Shown here: in pieces, positions 25,875 through 35,810 of the stretch
Position numbering within the stretch: position 1 is the first letter of the stretch
Layout: every line of letters begins with the position of its first letter
From: an uncultured Verrucomicrobiales bacterium
GTDB lineage: Bacteria > Verrucomicrobiota > Verrucomicrobiia > Verrucomicrobiales > DEV007
Reading direction: 5' to 3'
DNA: 44,906 bases
Assembly (NCBI GenBank): GCA_938082635.1
Contig: CALLLI010000107.1
Location: 1 to 44,906, forward strand
Translations under genes and position numbers: made by a program
The notes under the pieces: generated by a model
Database searches by the model: none
The model's input: the letters and a program-made list of their open reading frames with translations, nothing else
Told to the model about the DNA's origin: nothing

Positions 25875-26938
25875 ATGAACGCATTGAACTGCTGACCATG
25901 GCTGCGGTGAATGAGCTGGCGTTCGATGAAATAATCGATGTGCGAGCTCCTGAGGAGTATGCCGTCGATCATGTGACTGGGGCGATCAATTTACCTGTGT
26001 TAGATAATGATGAGCGTGTCCGAGTGGGGACGCTTCACCAGCAGGTGAGCGCTTTCGAGGCGAAGAAGGTTGGAGCCAGCTTGGTCTCGTCGAATATTGC
26101 CCGACATCTTAAAGAGCACTTTGCGAAATACGGGAAAAGCTATCGTCCGTTAATCTACTGCTTTCGAGGCGGGCAGCGATCTCGCAGCCTCGCAACTGTG
26201 CTCTGTGAAGTTGGCTGGCGGCCAGCGATTCTGGAAGGTGGTTATAAGGCGTATCGAGCCCATGTCATGGAGGGTTTGGGCGTGAGTGCGAAGATGCGTT
26301 GGCGGGTGTTGAATGGGCTCACCGGTTCGGGAAAGACACTTGTGCTTCATGCTTTGGCGGAGCGCGGTGCCCAGGTTCTTGATTTGGAAGGCTTGGCCAA
26401 TCACAAGGGCTCACTTTTCGGAGGTGACCTTGAGAATCCCCAACCCTCACAGAAGCACTTTGAAACATTGATTCATGATCAGCTCAAGGCATTTGATCCG
26501 GAGCGCACCGTCTTTGTAGAGGCGGAGAGTCCCAAGATAGGCCATCTCAATATCCCTGGGCCCTTGTGGACCTCGCTAAGACCTGCACCAGTGATCGAGG
26601 TGAACTCGCCAGTCGAGGCTCGAGCACAGTATTTATATGGAGATTACGCTAGTTGGCGCGGGGATTCTGAGCGTATTCTAGGGACGATCGAGCGTTTGCG
26701 TCCGTTTCAGAGCAAGGAGCAGATCGAGAGATGGATTAGTCTCTGCCATGCCGAAGATTGGATTCCTTTCGTCGAGACCCTCCTGACTGAGCATTATGAC
26801 AAACGGTACGGCGCGGGCGGCAGCGGGCATTATGAGGCACCCTCACAGAGTTATGAGCTCGCGAATCAGGAGCCGGCCTCCATCGTGAGCTGTGCGGAAT
26901 GGCTTCTGGAGCAGGTTGCGGCTTGGGATTCCAAGTGA
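25871..26938 (+). CDS. selU: tRNA 2-selenouridine synthase (SelU/MnmH/YbbB)
   Basis: The protein has 355 residues from ATG 25871, which overlaps the PLD stop; the frame is open further upstream, but that overlaps the PLD gene and lacks homology. The N-terminal rhodanese domain has the active-site loop IYCFRGGQRSRSLA with Cys97 (the equivalent Cys is essential in the E. coli enzyme) and an IIDVRAPEEYAVDHV entry. A P-loop domain follows (GLTGSGKT, 149-156), then DLEGLANHKGSLFG and the FVEAESPKIG stretch. It converts 2-thiouridine at the wobble position of Lys/Glu/Gln tRNAs to 2-selenouridine using selenophosphate, via a geranylated intermediate. Its presence shows that the organism makes selenophosphate, which bears on the two Sec candidates in this window. 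Confidence 0.95.
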   Translation: MNERIELLTMAAVNELAFDEIIDVRAPEEYAVDHVTGAINLPVLDNDERVRVGTLHQQVSAFEAKKVGASLVSSNIARHLKEHFAKYGKSYRPLIYCFRGGQRSRSLATVLCEVGWRPAILEGGYKAYRAHVMEGLGVSAKMRWRVLNGLTGSGKTLVLHALAERGAQVLDLEGLANHKGSLFGGDLENPQPSQKHFETLIHDQLKAFDPERTVFVEAESPKIGHLNIPGPLWTSLRPAPVIEVNSPVEARAQYLYGDYASWRGDSERILGTIERLRPFQSKEQIERWISLCHAEDWIPFVETLLTEHYDKRYGAGGSGHYEAPSQSYELANQEPASIVSCAEWLLEQVAAWDSK

Positions 26939-26996
26939 TCGCAGCTAAATCCTTTCCCTCTCGAACAAACCGCCCTAAGCTTCGTCTAAGAAACCG

Positions 26997-29900
26997 ATGA
27001 GGAAACGCGTCATTCTATTCTGTGTGTTTGTGGTAGTCGCTATGAGCGCGCTGCGTTTTGTGATTGATAATCGCAGTGACCGCCGAGATCGGGCGGATTG
27101 GCAAAGCGAGCACTGGGTGGAACCGTCATCATCGTCGGCTCAGAAGCCGCCGTCTTGGATAGAGGTGACGCCAGCTCCGATGGTTTTTGAAGGGGAGGCA
27201 ATCGAGATGCCAACGGTCGGCGAGATGCCGGTCGAGGATGAGCCGGTCGAGGATGAGCCGGTAGCGGCCACTCCAGACCCTGTCGAGACCCTGTTGGCTG
27301 AGGAAACGGCTTCTGCGGTGGCACTCAAGCCTGAAATTGACGCCTCTTTGGTAGACTCGGGTGGGGGTGAGGTCGCTACTGAAGACGTGGCTGCTCAATC
27401 TAGTGTTGTCATTAACGAGATCATGTATCACCCCATGCATAGCGGTGAGGTAGAGCCGACTGGGGAGGAGTTCATTGAGCTTTACAATCCCACGGACAAG
27501 CCCGTGGCGTTGCTGGAATACAAATTCACGAGGGGTGTCGACTTCACGTTCGGGGATGTGTCTCTAGAGGCTGGTGGTTACTTGGTGATCGCTGCGGATG
27601 TTGAGGTTTTTAAGAATACCTATGGCGTTCAAGGGCGTGTGTTAGGTCCATTTGCAGGGCAGCTAAGCAATTCGTCTGAAGAGGTGCGCCTGAAGAATGC
27701 AGAGGGCGAAGTGGTGGATCGGGTAGAGTATGCGGACCAGGGGGATTGGGCAGATCGGATGATGACTCGGCGCAGTGCCATGTCGCATCGGTCGAGCTTC
27801 AGTGGGCGCACGAAATACTCAGGTGACAGTGGCTGGGTGTGGGCTTGTGAGGCGGATGGAGGAGGCTCATCGCTTGAACTGGTATCCTCGCAGATGTCGA
27901 ATAATCACGGCGCCAATTGGCGGGCAAGCCGAGATCGCCACGGAACCCCGGGCGCTGCCAATAGCATGCAGTCGGAGGATATTGCGCCTCTCATCAGTAA
28001 GGTGAAGCATCGCCCAGTCATCCCGCAGCCCAATCAACGCGTGCTCGTTCTTGCGGAAATTGACGACGAGGATTTGGAGAGTGTTAGTGCGGAGGTGCTA
28101 TGGCGTGTGTCGCAGCGCCGTAGTCGTGAGGGCTTCAAGGCCGTGGCTATGCGGCCTCTGGCCAATGGTCGCTACGTAGGAGTCTTGCCCGCTCACCCTG
28201 ATAAGACCGTGATCGAGTTTTATGTTAGGGCCACCGATGGCGGACAACAGCGGCAATGGCCGTCTGGTTTGGAAGAAGAAACTCGAGCCAATGCGTTCTA
28301 TCAAGTGGACTCGGAGAAGAACCGCACCGCGATGGCCTTCTACCGCCTCATCATGACAGAGGACGATAGTCGGAACTTTGGAAACGGTAATCGACATAGC
28401 AATGCGATGTCGAACACCACGCTCATTGCCGATGACGGCAGTGGGCCTGTCATTCGGTACTGCTGTGGCACGCGAGTGCGCGGTGCTGGCAGTCGGAATA
28501 ACAATCCGCCGCCGATGCGTGTGAACATTCCTCGGGATCGTTCTTGGAACGGAGCCACCCGCATGAATTTGAACAGTGTGTACCCGTGGCTTCAGCACAT
28601 TGGCATGAAGATCTTTCAGGCATCTGGTTTGCCTGCACCTAATACCACGGCAGTGCAAGCAAGGCGCAATGGTCGTGACTATGCCTCGAAGAGAAGTCGG
28701 GACTATGGTGCGATCGTTCACGTTCAGCCATTGGATGGTATCTTTCTAAATGAGCACTACGCGGATGATGATGGCGGTAATCTCTATAAGAAGGTGAGAC
28801 CCGATCGTGATTGGTCGTGGCGTGGTGGGGACGTTGATCGCTATCAGAATGACGGCTGGCTCAAACAGACGAATACGGGCCAGTGGGATTGGTCTGACCT
28901 CGATCGCTTCCTTGAGGTGATGAACAATGCACCTGGTAGGCCGGATTACCTTAAGCAGGTTGAGCGCGTGATGAATCTTGACCAGTGGCTTCGTTATTTC
29001 GCAGTGATGGCCTTGTTAGGAAATGGTGAGGGTGGCATTGCCAACGGCATCGATGATGACTACGCCATCTACCGAGGGGTAAAGGATACGCGTATCCAAG
29101 GACTGCCGCACGACCTCGATACGATTCTGTCCGTGGGAGAGGCGACTTCGAATCCACAGCACACGCTCTTCGACTTTGCTGAACGAGGCGATGAAATAGA
29201 GCCACTCGAGCCTCTCTTTGACCATCCTGAAGTGCGCCGTCGCTATTTCACGGTCATGGCAGAACTCCTCCAGACGTCATTCTCCAATGAGCAGTTCGGA
29301 CGTTTGATGGATCAAAACCTAGGCGGCTGGGTGCCCGCGTCGAATATCCAGCGGATGAAGGATTTCATGGCATTGCGGGCAGCCTACGCGTCTAAGGAGG
29401 TTCGGCGAGGATTGGGTAAAGTGCCTACTAAGAGGCGTCCGATCTCGAAAGGGGCTGCGCTTAGCGATGTGGGAGAGGTGATTATCAGTGAGGTTCTCGC
29501 GGAGAATGTCAGTGTTCATGCGCACGGAGATGCCTATCCGGATATCATTGAGCTGCATAATCCGGGCTCGGCAACGATCTCGCTTGCTGGCATGAGCCTA
29601 ACGGATGATGTCGAAGTGCCAGGTAAGTTTATCTTTGCGGAGGGTGCGGAGATCGAGGCTGGGGCCTATCTTGTTGTCTATGCCGACGCACTCGTTGCGG
29701 AGGGCGAGTTTCATACAGGCTTCGCGCTCAAGCGCGAAGGTGAGACGCTGACGCTTTATGGCAAAGCGAACAACGAGGGCGAGCGCCCGACGATGGACGC
29801 GGTGAGCTTTGGTCCGCAGGTTGCGAATTGTTCCATCTCTCGAACAAGGAAGGACAAGCGTCTTTGGACGCTGACGAAACCTTCTGTCGGCGAGACAAAT

Positions 29901-30845
29901 CCAAGCTTGGGGTTGCCCTTTGGGAGTATCCAAAGCGTTCGCATCAATGAATGGTTGGCGGCTCCTCAGGCGCGCTTTTCTAACGATTATGTCGAGCTGA
30001 TCAATCTCGATGATAGGCCAGTCGCCTTAGGTGAAGTGGCTGTGACCAGCAACTATGTGAGTGTTCCTAAAGAGCACCGTTTTCCAACGCTGAGTTTCAT
30101 GGGTCCAAAGAAACATCTACTCATGGAATCTCTGGGCAAGGCGCAGAAGCGTCGGCATCCGTGCGATCTACCATTTCGATTGCCATCACACAACGGCTGG
30201 GTCCGACTTGTGGGTGCCAATGGTGCCGAGATCGATAAAGTGCACTATACGGCACAACGACCAGATGTGGCTCAAGGTCGCCTGCCAGATGGCGGGGACG
30301 CGGTCACTTATCTAACGTTGCCCACACCCGGAGCGGCCAATGGAGCAGCTAAGAATGCCCCGTCAGGTGTGCGGGCGCTCTTGTTAGGCTTGCGCGTCTC
30401 GGAGCTCATGTATCATCCGCAGAATCCCGATCTCGAGTTTATTGAGCTGACGAATATCGGTAGCGTGCCGGTGAATTTGAAGGGCGTGCGTTTCACGAGC
30501 GGGATTGATTATGTCTTCGCCGAGGGATCGCTCGAGCCTGGGCAGTGCCTTATTCTCGTTGGAAACGAGGAAGCCTTTGCTGCGCAGGCGGCTGAGGGTG
30601 TGCGCATTGTTGGCCAGTACTCTGGCAAGCTTTCGAATGGTGGCGAGACGATCGAACTGAGCTTGCCCAAACCTGCGAATCTCGCCATTCAACGCTTCAA
30701 GTTCGACGATAAGTGGTATTCGCCTACGGACGGCAAGGGGCGCTCACTTTCTGTGATTGATGTGGCTGCAGATGTGAAGCGTTGGGATGATCTCACCAAT
30801 TGGCGGCCGAGTCCTCAGAATGGTGGGACGCCGGGAACGCTGTAG
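26997..30845 (+). CDS. Secreted lamin-tail/CotH multidomain protein
   Basis: This 1282-residue protein begins with a hydrophobic export or anchor segment (VILFCVFVVVAMSALRFVI) and an acidic Pro/Glu/Val linker. A lamin-tail-like domain (about 136-240: VINEIMYHP...EEFIELYNPT) is followed by a CotH-type kinase-like region (about 445-800: AFYRLIMTEDDSRNFGNGNR, RVRGAGSRNNN, GLPHDLDTIL). Three more lamin-tail domains follow, starting near 825 (ISEVLAENVSV), 980 (RINEWLAAP) and 1130 (VSELMYHPQNPDLEFIELTN). Each repeats the pattern EFIEL.N......L....F..G. Such proteins are abundant in Verrucomicrobia and are thought to act at the cell surface; CotH proteins elsewhere phosphorylate surface proteins. 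It is convergent with DUF1501, 7 bases away. Confidence 0.9.
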   Translation: MRKRVILFCVFVVVAMSALRFVIDNRSDRRDRADWQSEHWVEPSSSSAQKPPSWIEVTPAPMVFEGEAIEMPTVGEMPVEDEPVEDEPVAATPDPVETLLAEETASAVALKPEIDASLVDSGGGEVATEDVAAQSSVVINEIMYHPMHSGEVEPTGEEFIELYNPTDKPVALLEYKFTRGVDFTFGDVSLEAGGYLVIAADVEVFKNTYGVQGRVLGPFAGQLSNSSEEVRLKNAEGEVVDRVEYADQGDWADRMMTRRSAMSHRSSFSGRTKYSGDSGWVWACEADGGGSSLELVSSQMSNNHGANWRASRDRHGTPGAANSMQSEDIAPLISKVKHRPVIPQPNQRVLVLAEIDDEDLESVSAEVLWRVSQRRSREGFKAVAMRPLANGRYVGVLPAHPDKTVIEFYVRATDGGQQRQWPSGLEEETRANAFYQVDSEKNRTAMAFYRLIMTEDDSRNFGNGNRHSNAMSNTTLIADDGSGPVIRYCCGTRVRGAGSRNNNPPPMRVNIPRDRSWNGATRMNLNSVYPWLQHIGMKIFQASGLPAPNTTAVQARRNGRDYASKRSRDYGAIVHVQPLDGIFLNEHYADDDGGNLYKKVRPDRDWSWRGGDVDRYQNDGWLKQTNTGQWDWSDLDRFLEVMNNAPGRPDYLKQVERVMNLDQWLRYFAVMALLGNGEGGIANGIDDDYAIYRGVKDTRIQGLPHDLDTILSVGEATSNPQHTLFDFAERGDEIEPLEPLFDHPEVRRRYFTVMAELLQTSFSNEQFGRLMDQNLGGWVPASNIQRMKDFMALRAAYASKEVRRGLGKVPTKRRPISKGAALSDVGEVIISEVLAENVSVHAHGDAYPDIIELHNPGSATISLAGMSLTDDVEVPGKFIFAEGAEIEAGAYLVVYADALVAEGEFHTGFALKREGETLTLYGKANNEGERPTMDAVSFGPQVANCSISRTRKDKRLWTLTKPSVGETNPSLGLPFGSIQSVRINEWLAAPQARFSNDYVELINLDDRPVALGEVAVTSNYVSVPKEHRFPTLSFMGPKKHLLMESLGKAQKRRHPCDLPFRLPSHNGWVRLVGANGAEIDKVHYTAQRPDVAQGRLPDGGDAVTYLTLPTPGAANGAAKNAPSGVRALLLGLRVSELMYHPQNPDLEFIELTNIGSVPVNLKGVRFTSGIDYVFAEGSLEPGQCLILVGNEEAFAAQAAEGVRIVGQYSGKLSNGGETIELSLPKPANLAIQRFKFDDKWYSPTDGKGRSLSVIDVAADVKRWDDLTNWRPSPQNGGTPGTL

Positions 30846-30852
30846 AAGGCGC

Positions 30853-32313
30853 CTAGGCGATGATATCTTTCACGACATGCCCGTGTACGTCGGTTAGGCG
30901 GAAATCACGGCCTTGGAACCTGTAGGTAAGCTTCTCGTGGTCGAATCCTAGCATGTGTAGGATGGTGGCTTGGAAATCATGCACATGCACTTTGTCTCGA
31001 GCGACAGAGAAGCCGAGCTCATCAGAGGCGCCATGGGTGTAGCCGCCTTTGAGTCCGGCACCGGCCATCACCATCGAGTAACAGTCTGGGAAGTGATCCC
31101 GGCCGAGAATATCGCCTTTGGCGGTGCGGCCTTCGCGGAATGGGGTACGCCCAAACTCGCCTCCTAGGATGACAAGGGTGTCGTCTAACAAGCCGCGCTC
31201 TCGCAGATCTCGAAGGAGAGCGGCGACCGGACGTTCCATGGTGGCGCACTTGTCTGTGAGACCGCCGCGGATGTCTTCTTTAGGATTGGTCCCGTGGAAA
31301 TCCCAGCCCCAGTCGAAGAGCTGCACGTAGCGTACGCCCTGCTCGACGAGTCGACGCGCTAACAAACAGTTGTTTCCGAAACTCGACGCACCAGGTTCAG
31401 CGCCATAGGCTTCGAGGGTCTTCTTGGACTCCTTTGAAATGTCCATGACTTCAGGCACGGACATTTGCATGCGGAAAGCGAGTTCATACTGAGCGATGCG
31501 GCTCAGTGTTTCTGGATGACCAAAGTCCTTCAGCTGCATTTCATTTAACTCACGGAGCGTGTCGAGGGTGTCGCGGCGCAGGTTTCGATCAAAGCCGGTT
31601 GGGTCGGAGGCGTAAAGAACGGGGTCGCCCTTGGAGCGGCACTGCACGCCTTGGTAGAGCGAGGGCAAGAAGCCACTACCGAAGGAGTTCTTTCCACCAT
31701 TGGGTTGCACACCGCTGGAGATTAGGGCAACGAAGCCTGGCAGATTGGCATTCTCGGTGCCCAGTCCATAGGTCACCCATGATCCTAACGAAGGTCGACC
31801 TGGGCGAGGTGATCCTGTGTAAACGAACAACTCTGCTGGTGCATGGTTGAACTGATCGGTGTTCATCGAGTTGATGACACAGAGTTCGTCCGCCACTTCT
31901 TGTAAATGTGGCAGAGCGTCAGACAACCAGAGGCCGTTCTTTCCGCAACGTGTAAACTCGCGACGTGTGCCGAGAAGTGTAGGGCGACCCGAGGTGAAGG
32001 CGAAGCGTTTACCTTTGTAATACTCGTCAGGACAATCTTGCCCATCACGCCTAACCAATTCAGGTTTGTAGTCCCAGAGATCGAGATGGGGAGGGGATCC
32101 TGTGAGATGAAGGTAGATGACGCGTTTGGCCTTTGCCTCGAAATGGCTCTCTTGCGGGGCGGTGGGATCCGGCATCGCTGACGCGGCGCCCAAGGTGTCT
32201 TCGCGAAGAAGAGAACTGAGCGCGATGGCTCCGATGCCCGCAGAGGAATCTCGGAGGAAGTGCCGACGTGTCTTTGCCTGAAGCAGTTCGTAACGGGGAT
32301 TGAGAGTGGTCAT
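30853..32313 (-). CDS. DUF1501 protein (Tat-exported)
   Basis: This 486-residue protein has the DUF1501 domain, an alkaline-phosphatase-superfamily relative. The N-terminus has a twin-arginine-like signal (TRRHFLRDSSAGIGAIALSS) and then VIYLHLTGSPPHLDLWDYKP, the metal-site start of the family. Later come GSWVTYGLGTEN, YVQLFDWGWDFH, TLVILGGEFGRTPFREG and GRDHFPDCYSMVMAGAG, with the conserved acidic and His residues. It is nearly always paired with PSD1 proteins, which is the arrangement here: 1 base separates this start from the upstream PSD1 stop. The function is unproven; a periplasmic hydrolase or binding role is suggested. Confidence 0.92.
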   Translation of the reverse strand: MTTLNPRYELLQAKTRRHFLRDSSAGIGAIALSSLLREDTLGAASAMPDPTAPQESHFEAKAKRVIYLHLTGSPPHLDLWDYKPELVRRDGQDCPDEYYKGKRFAFTSGRPTLLGTRREFTRCGKNGLWLSDALPHLQEVADELCVINSMNTDQFNHAPAELFVYTGSPRPGRPSLGSWVTYGLGTENANLPGFVALISSGVQPNGGKNSFGSGFLPSLYQGVQCRSKGDPVLYASDPTGFDRNLRRDTLDTLRELNEMQLKDFGHPETLSRIAQYELAFRMQMSVPEVMDISKESKKTLEAYGAEPGASSFGNNCLLARRLVEQGVRYVQLFDWGWDFHGTNPKEDIRGGLTDKCATMERPVAALLRDLRERGLLDDTLVILGGEFGRTPFREGRTAKGDILGRDHFPDCYSMVMAGAGLKGGYTHGASDELGFSVARDKVHVHDFQATILHMLGFDHEKLTYRFQGRDFRLTDVHGHVVKDIIA

Positions 32314-32314
32314 G

Positions 32315-35300
32315 CTAGGGTTTGAGGAAGATTTCGTCCAGGTTGAGGATCACATTGCTGACGACGGCCCAGGAAGCGAGAGCGACGAGATCACTGCCTT
32401 CGGGCGCGGGGCCAATTGGGTCAGTGGCAAGCGGAAGAGCGCGATCGGGCTCTTGTTTCAAACGATCGTAGGTCTTGGTGTAAAGGGCGGCCAAGGATTG
32501 GCGTTCAGAGTTCTTCGCTGGGCGCAATAGGCTCTGCCAGATGGCGTGATCGACGGTCTCTTCTGGAGAGATGTTTCTTGCGGCGAGCTTTCGAGCGAGT
32601 GACTGCGCCGCCTCCATGTAGACAGGGTCGTTCAAGGTGACGAGCGCTTGCAAAGGCGTGTTGGTGCGGTCTCGACGCACGACGCAGACCTCACGATTGG
32701 GGGCGTCGAACGTGGCCATCGAGGGATACGGGTTGGAGCGTCGCCAGGTGGTGTAGAGTCCACGGCGGTGCCGGTCTTCGCCCTCACTGATTTTCCAATC
32801 AATCCCACCACCAAAGGCGGCCTTTAAATCAATGTTAGGTTGAAGCGGGTTGACCGGAGGTCCGTGCATCTTCTTACTGAGGAGACCACTCACATGGAGA
32901 GCTTGATCGCGGACCATCTCCGCACTGAGTCGGAACCGTGGGCCACGAGCAAGAAGACGATTGTCAGGATCTCGTTCGAGTTGCTCGGGCGTGACCTTGC
33001 TAGACTGCCGATACGTAGCCGATGTGACAAGATCCTTCAGGAGCGCTTTTGAATCCCAGCCACTCTCGATGAAACGGTTCGCTAGCCAGTCTAACAACTG
33101 GGGATGGGAGGGGCGTTCTCCTTGGGAGCCAAATTCTTCACTCGTACGCACGAGGCCATAGCCAAAGATCGCTTCCCAATAGCGGTTCATAGTGACGCGT
33201 GCGGTAAGAGGATTGTCAGGATCAGTGATCCATTCGGCCAAAGCGAGTCGATCCGGGTTCTCGGCGTTCGATGGGTGGATGTCGCCAGGGAGACCGGTCA
33301 CCACGCGCTTGCCTGGGTTGAGGTAATTCCCGCGAAGGTGAATGAACGTTTCTCGCCGTTTGTCTTCCTTCAACTCGCGCATCACAGGCACGGTTGTCGG
33401 CGGTTTCATCTCAGCAATCTTCTGCCGAAGCTCTCGGATAGCCTGTCGCGCCTTGAGTCGTTGAGGTTGGCCCAGGGCGAAGGCATCAAAGAGTTGGCGG
33501 TGCTCAACTTCGCTGCGCTCTGACTTCTCAAGGATGGTGCGGTTTGAGTGAGAAAGCTCGTGGATTGGTTGCGGCGCGGTGGTGAAGGAGATGCGGAATT
33601 TGCCAATTGGGTGACCTGGATAATTCTGATCCAGAGTGACTTGCAGTGTGGAAATGGAGACCGGCTTGGCTAACTGAAAGACGGCAGCGTGAGCGCGATC
33701 GAGCTGTGGAGCAATGGCCCAGCCTGAGTCTTTCGAGGCCTCTCCATCGATAGCCTCAGCGACTCCGAAGTCCTTCTGGGTGAACGTCGCCGATGGAGAA
33801 GTGAGTCGAATTGAACGGCTTCCGTTGATCTCTAGCTTCAGGTTCGTCTCGGGAGCGGACGTTAGGCTGTTCGTCCAGACAATCTCACGTTCTGGACTGA
33901 GGACTTGAATCGTGGCTCGATCGAGCCTGCTCCCGGTGTCGCTGTCGGTGCGATTCCAAAGGGTCACGTAGTCTAAGGGAAAGGCCTTCCCGAGGTCGAC
34001 CTCCCACCATGGATCGGTGTCGTTTGTATTGGTGTGACTAACCGAATGTTTCTGGTAGGCTCCGTCGGTCTTGCCATCAATGGCTCGGCTAGCAATCGCA
34101 TCTGTATAAGTGCTGGATTGGCTGGCGGTTCCTTGCAAAGCGACATTACTTCCATTGGAGAAGGTTTCGACTTCGGCGAGCTGAATGAGCTTGCCTTTGC
34201 CCTTCAGCGAGATCCTGACAAACTGCCCTTCTAAGACACCGATGTTTGCGTCAGCATCTTGAATTTGAATTTCGTTTAGAACCACGTTCTTTCCTGAGGG
34301 TTCTAATTCGATGCGGATTGCGGTGACGGCTTCATCTGTGTTGGTTGCTGCTGTTACGGTGATCTGTTCGGAGGTCGGCTCTTCACTTACAGTGAGGAAG
34401 CCGTTCTCATCTGCTTTGAGAGCTTGTGGCACCGTGGCGCCAGTGAGGGCTTGCCAGTTTGTGCCGGACGAACGTTGATCACCTTGCCAGTCAGAGAATG
34501 CTTTCTTCATATCGGAATCCACTTGGTAGAAAGCTTCTTCCTGCTTCTGAAGGTCATGCTGCATGGCCTCTTTCTTCGACCTGTAGGCATCGGTCTCGAT
34601 GCCCACGAGCGGCGACTCATCGCGTCGATCAGCATCAGCGGTATTATTGAACAACGCGAAGGCTTGGAAATACTCCTCGTGAGTGATTGGATCGTACTTG
34701 TGTGTGTGACACTGTGCGCAACCCATCGTTGTGCCCATCCAGACCGCGAAGGTGGTATTCACGCGATCGATGACAGCGACGGTGCGAAACTCTTCGTCAC
34801 TGGTGCCGCCTTCGTTGTTCGTCTGGGTGTTCCGATGAAAGGCGGTGGCAATGAGCTGGTCTTGCGTTGGGTTTGGCAAGAGATCGCCGGCAAGTTGTTC
34901 GCGGGTGAAGACGTCGAACGGCTTGTTCTCATTAAATGATCGAATCACATAATCACGATAGGCCCAAATGGTCCGAGCCGGATCGTCTGCGTAGCCCGCG
35001 GAGTCGGCGTAACGTGCAAGGTCTAACCAATGACGTGCCCAGTGCTCCCCATACGCTGTCTTGTTTAACAAACCGTCGACTAAGGTGTCGTAGGCCATTG
35101 GATCGTTGCTGTTGACGAACGCGGTCACCTCTTCTGCGTCCGGTGGTAGACCGGTGAGATCGAGGGCCACACGGCGCGCCAAGTGATGGCGGTCTGCTTC
35201 CTGGGAAAGCGTTAGGCCATCCTTCTGAAGGCGAGCGCTGATGAATCGATCGATTTCATGGTGAAGCGAGGGATTGTCTATCTCTGGAGGACTGGCTTTC

Positions 35301-35686
35301 GCAGGTGGCACATAAGCCCAATGTTTGGCGTATGGCGCCCCTTCTTTGATCCAGCGTTTTAGCAATTCGATCTCGGCGGTATCCAGGGGCTTGCCTACCT
35401 TGGATGGTGGCATGACTTCCTCGGGGTCATGTGAAGAGATTCGGGCAATGAGAGCGCTTTGATCAGGATCTCCTGGGGTAATTGCCGCATAGCCACCCAG
35501 GTCCTCGGTGGCACCCTCACGCGTGTCGAGGCGGAGCTCAGCCTTCCGGTCAGCCTCGTCTCGACCATGGCAGCGATAGCAGGCGTTGGATAGGATTGGC
35601 CGGATTTCTTCATTAAATCCGACCGGAGCAGCAACAGTAGTGGGTTGAACAACGAGCGTAAGCGTCGCGATGAGAGCGAGGACCAT
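32315..35686 (-). CDS. PSD1 cytochrome protein (PSCyt1-PSCyt2-PSD1, DUF1549/DUF1553)
   Basis: The protein has about 1123 residues from ATG 35686 (MVLALIATLTLVVQ, a signal peptide); the frame is open to 35785, but that start is poor. The single haem-c motif is SNACYRCHG. Next come DUF1549 (AWVPP-like HWAYVPPAKA, LPPDAEEV), RYADSAGYADDPARTIWAYR and QCHTHKYDPI. A central insertion has the lectin-like signature NVALQGTASQSSTY...ASRAIDG and DPWWEVDLG of F5/8-type (fucose-lectin-like) domains. The C-terminal DUF1553 part has NRYWEAIFGYGLV and a DAPNREVCVVRRDRTNTPLQ segment. It is a planctomycete/verrucomicrobial hallmark linked to breakdown of complex sulfated glycans. Translationally coupled to DUF1501. 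Confidence 0.93.
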   Translation of the reverse strand: MVLALIATLTLVVQPTTVAAPVGFNEEIRPILSNACYRCHGRDEADRKAELRLDTREGATEDLGGYAAITPGDPDQSALIARISSHDPEEVMPPSKVGKPLDTAEIELLKRWIKEGAPYAKHWAYVPPAKASPPEIDNPSLHHEIDRFISARLQKDGLTLSQEADRHHLARRVALDLTGLPPDAEEVTAFVNSNDPMAYDTLVDGLLNKTAYGEHWARHWLDLARYADSAGYADDPARTIWAYRDYVIRSFNENKPFDVFTREQLAGDLLPNPTQDQLIATAFHRNTQTNNEGGTSDEEFRTVAVIDRVNTTFAVWMGTTMGCAQCHTHKYDPITHEEYFQAFALFNNTADADRRDESPLVGIETDAYRSKKEAMQHDLQKQEEAFYQVDSDMKKAFSDWQGDQRSSGTNWQALTGATVPQALKADENGFLTVSEEPTSEQITVTAATNTDEAVTAIRIELEPSGKNVVLNEIQIQDADANIGVLEGQFVRISLKGKGKLIQLAEVETFSNGSNVALQGTASQSSTYTDAIASRAIDGKTDGAYQKHSVSHTNTNDTDPWWEVDLGKAFPLDYVTLWNRTDSDTGSRLDRATIQVLSPEREIVWTNSLTSAPETNLKLEINGSRSIRLTSPSATFTQKDFGVAEAIDGEASKDSGWAIAPQLDRAHAAVFQLAKPVSISTLQVTLDQNYPGHPIGKFRISFTTAPQPIHELSHSNRTILEKSERSEVEHRQLFDAFALGQPQRLKARQAIRELRQKIAEMKPPTTVPVMRELKEDKRRETFIHLRGNYLNPGKRVVTGLPGDIHPSNAENPDRLALAEWITDPDNPLTARVTMNRYWEAIFGYGLVRTSEEFGSQGERPSHPQLLDWLANRFIESGWDSKALLKDLVTSATYRQSSKVTPEQLERDPDNRLLARGPRFRLSAEMVRDQALHVSGLLSKKMHGPPVNPLQPNIDLKAAFGGGIDWKISEGEDRHRRGLYTTWRRSNPYPSMATFDAPNREVCVVRRDRTNTPLQALVTLNDPVYMEAAQSLARKLAARNISPEETVDHAIWQSLLRPAKNSERQSLAALYTKTYDRLKQEPDRALPLATDPIGPAPEGSDLVALASWAVVSNVILNLDEIFLKP

Positions 35687-35810
35687 AGTCGGAAAATTAT
35701 AGCTGTTAGAACCGGGGGGGGGATGAGAATCTGCCACGATGATATACCAAACCCCGGCGATCGGGAATCCCCTTGCGTAGACCACCTCAGAAGGTAACGA
35801 TTTGTCCTAA

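Noticed and set aside
28098..28721. Minus-strand frame inside the CotH region
   Set aside because: It is an antisense shadow with no recognisable domain.
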